A stretch of DNA of 5,499 nt. Origin: JAJYKN01 sp045403145. GTDB lineage: Bacteria; Nitrospirota; UBA9217. Positions within the stretch are counted from its first letter, which is position 1; every line of letters starts with the position of its first letter. Where the stretch lies: assembly GCA_045403145.1 (NCBI GenBank), contig JAXIPA010000103.1:1-5499 (forward strand), read 5' to 3'. A program made the translations under genes and the position numbers. The notes beneath the pieces were generated by a model. The model was not told the origin of the DNA and did not search any database. It saw only the letters and a program-made list of their open reading frames with translations. Below are positions 5,193 to 5,499 of the stretch, piece after piece.

Positions 5193-5499
5193 ATGATGAA
5201 AAATAAGCCAGTCATATTAGTTGTCGATGACCAGCTCCAGAACATTGAACTGCTCGAAGCGCATCTTGTCACGCAGGGATATGAAATAATCCCGGCGGCA
5301 AGCGGCGAAGAAGCGCTGGAAAAACTTTCCAATAATCAAATCGACCTGGTTCTGCTGGACGTAAAGATGTCAGGAATGTCCGGCATCGAAGTGCTGGAGA
5401 AATTACGCGCCGATAAAAAAACAGGGCATATCCCGGTAGTTATGGTCACGGTGCTTAAGGAGACCGAAGACAGGGTAAAAGCCCTTGAGGCGGGATGCG
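5193..5499 (+). CDS. Response regulator receiver domain protein, N-terminal part (3' end outside window)
   Basis: The visible 102 codons encode a receiver domain nearly identical to that of the hybrid kinase at 3520. Numbered from the ATG at 5196, Asp11-Asp12 and the acceptor Asp55 ('LLDVKMSGMSG') and Thr85 ('VVMVTV') are present; the conserved Lys lies past the window edge. Two adjacent ATGs (5193 and 5196) are possible starts; the second aligns with the paralogue's start. Only a weak purine-rich ribosome site (AGAGAG at 5183-5188) precedes them. The usual Pro after the acidic pair is Leu14 (Pro14 in the paralogue). Given the paralogue, the missing part may be a PAS and kinase, but a stand-alone receiver or another output is equally allowed by what is seen. 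Confidence 0.9.
   Translation, partial: MMKNKPVILVVDDQLQNIELLEAHLVTQGYEIIPAASGEEALEKLSNNQIDLVLLDVKMSGMSGIEVLEKLRADKKTGHIPVVMVTVLKETEDRVKALEAGC
5196..5499 (+). repeat. Receiver duplication, copy 2
   Basis: Gap-free partner of 3520-3823, about 90% identical in DNA. The bases just upstream of the two starts are not obviously alike, so the visible similarity begins at or near the start codon. Its right boundary is outside the window. Confidence 0.9.

Noticed and set aside
5171..5206. Possible 11-codon leader peptide overlapping the start of the last receiver gene
   Set aside because: Overlap with the start codon is suggestive of coupling, but no ribosome site was seen and the frame is too short to support.

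Overview
The window looks like bacterial chromosome. Genes are tightly packed on the + strand, several with clear Shine-Dalgarno sites, and every visible gene is a bacterial-type protein. The kinase style (soluble multi-PAS histidine kinases with HisKA domains, single-domain receivers, N-terminal receiver-PAS-kinase hybrids) together with an AarF/UbiB-type protein would suit an environmental Gram-negative such as a Desulfobacterota, Nitrospirota or related lineage. That taxonomic guess is an inference and is weak.

Layout. (1) Positions 2-688 hold the 3' end of an ABC1/AarF/UbiB-family atypical kinase gene, GC-rich, ending in two hydrophobic helices. (2) Positions 689-776 are a short junction. 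It carries a broken C-terminal end of a PAS module in which the codons for the linker Arg-Lys-Glu-Ile-Glu also form the ribosome binding site of the next gene. (3) Positions 777-3110 encode a 777-residue soluble sensor histidine kinase with four PAS domains. Three are near-copies of one unusual PAS type (the 'LGN-QWDIP-LRELLE' kind) and one is a canonical PAS/PAC of lower GC. (4) Positions 3112-3477 encode a single-domain DivK-like response regulator, separated from the kinase stop by one base. (5) Positions 3520-5013 encode a receiver-PAS-histidine kinase hybrid whose PAS belongs to the same type. (6) Positions 5014-5192 are non-coding, with small inverted repeats. (7) From 5193 to the window end lies the start of another gene whose receiver domain is about 90% identical in DNA to the receiver at 3520.

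How the parts fit. Genes 3 to 5 form a likely operon (gaps of 1 and 42 bp) and the last gene repeats its final element. Together they look like a cytoplasmic phosphorelay. The four-PAS kinase senses one or more small ligands or redox cues and phosphorylates the free receiver, the receiver of the hybrid kinase, or both. The hybrid kinase then reads phosphorylation state plus its own PAS input. No DNA-binding, cyclic-di-GMP or other output domain is visible, so the final output lies outside the window. The cluster has plainly grown by copying modules: four full copies and one fragment of a single PAS type, and two near-identical receivers.

I see no tRNA, rRNA, CRISPR array, transposase or convincing terminator. 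The component families are known. The points of interest are the module duplication history, the ribosome site made from former coding sequence, and the absence of an output domain. I do not see evidence for a wholly new kind of system.
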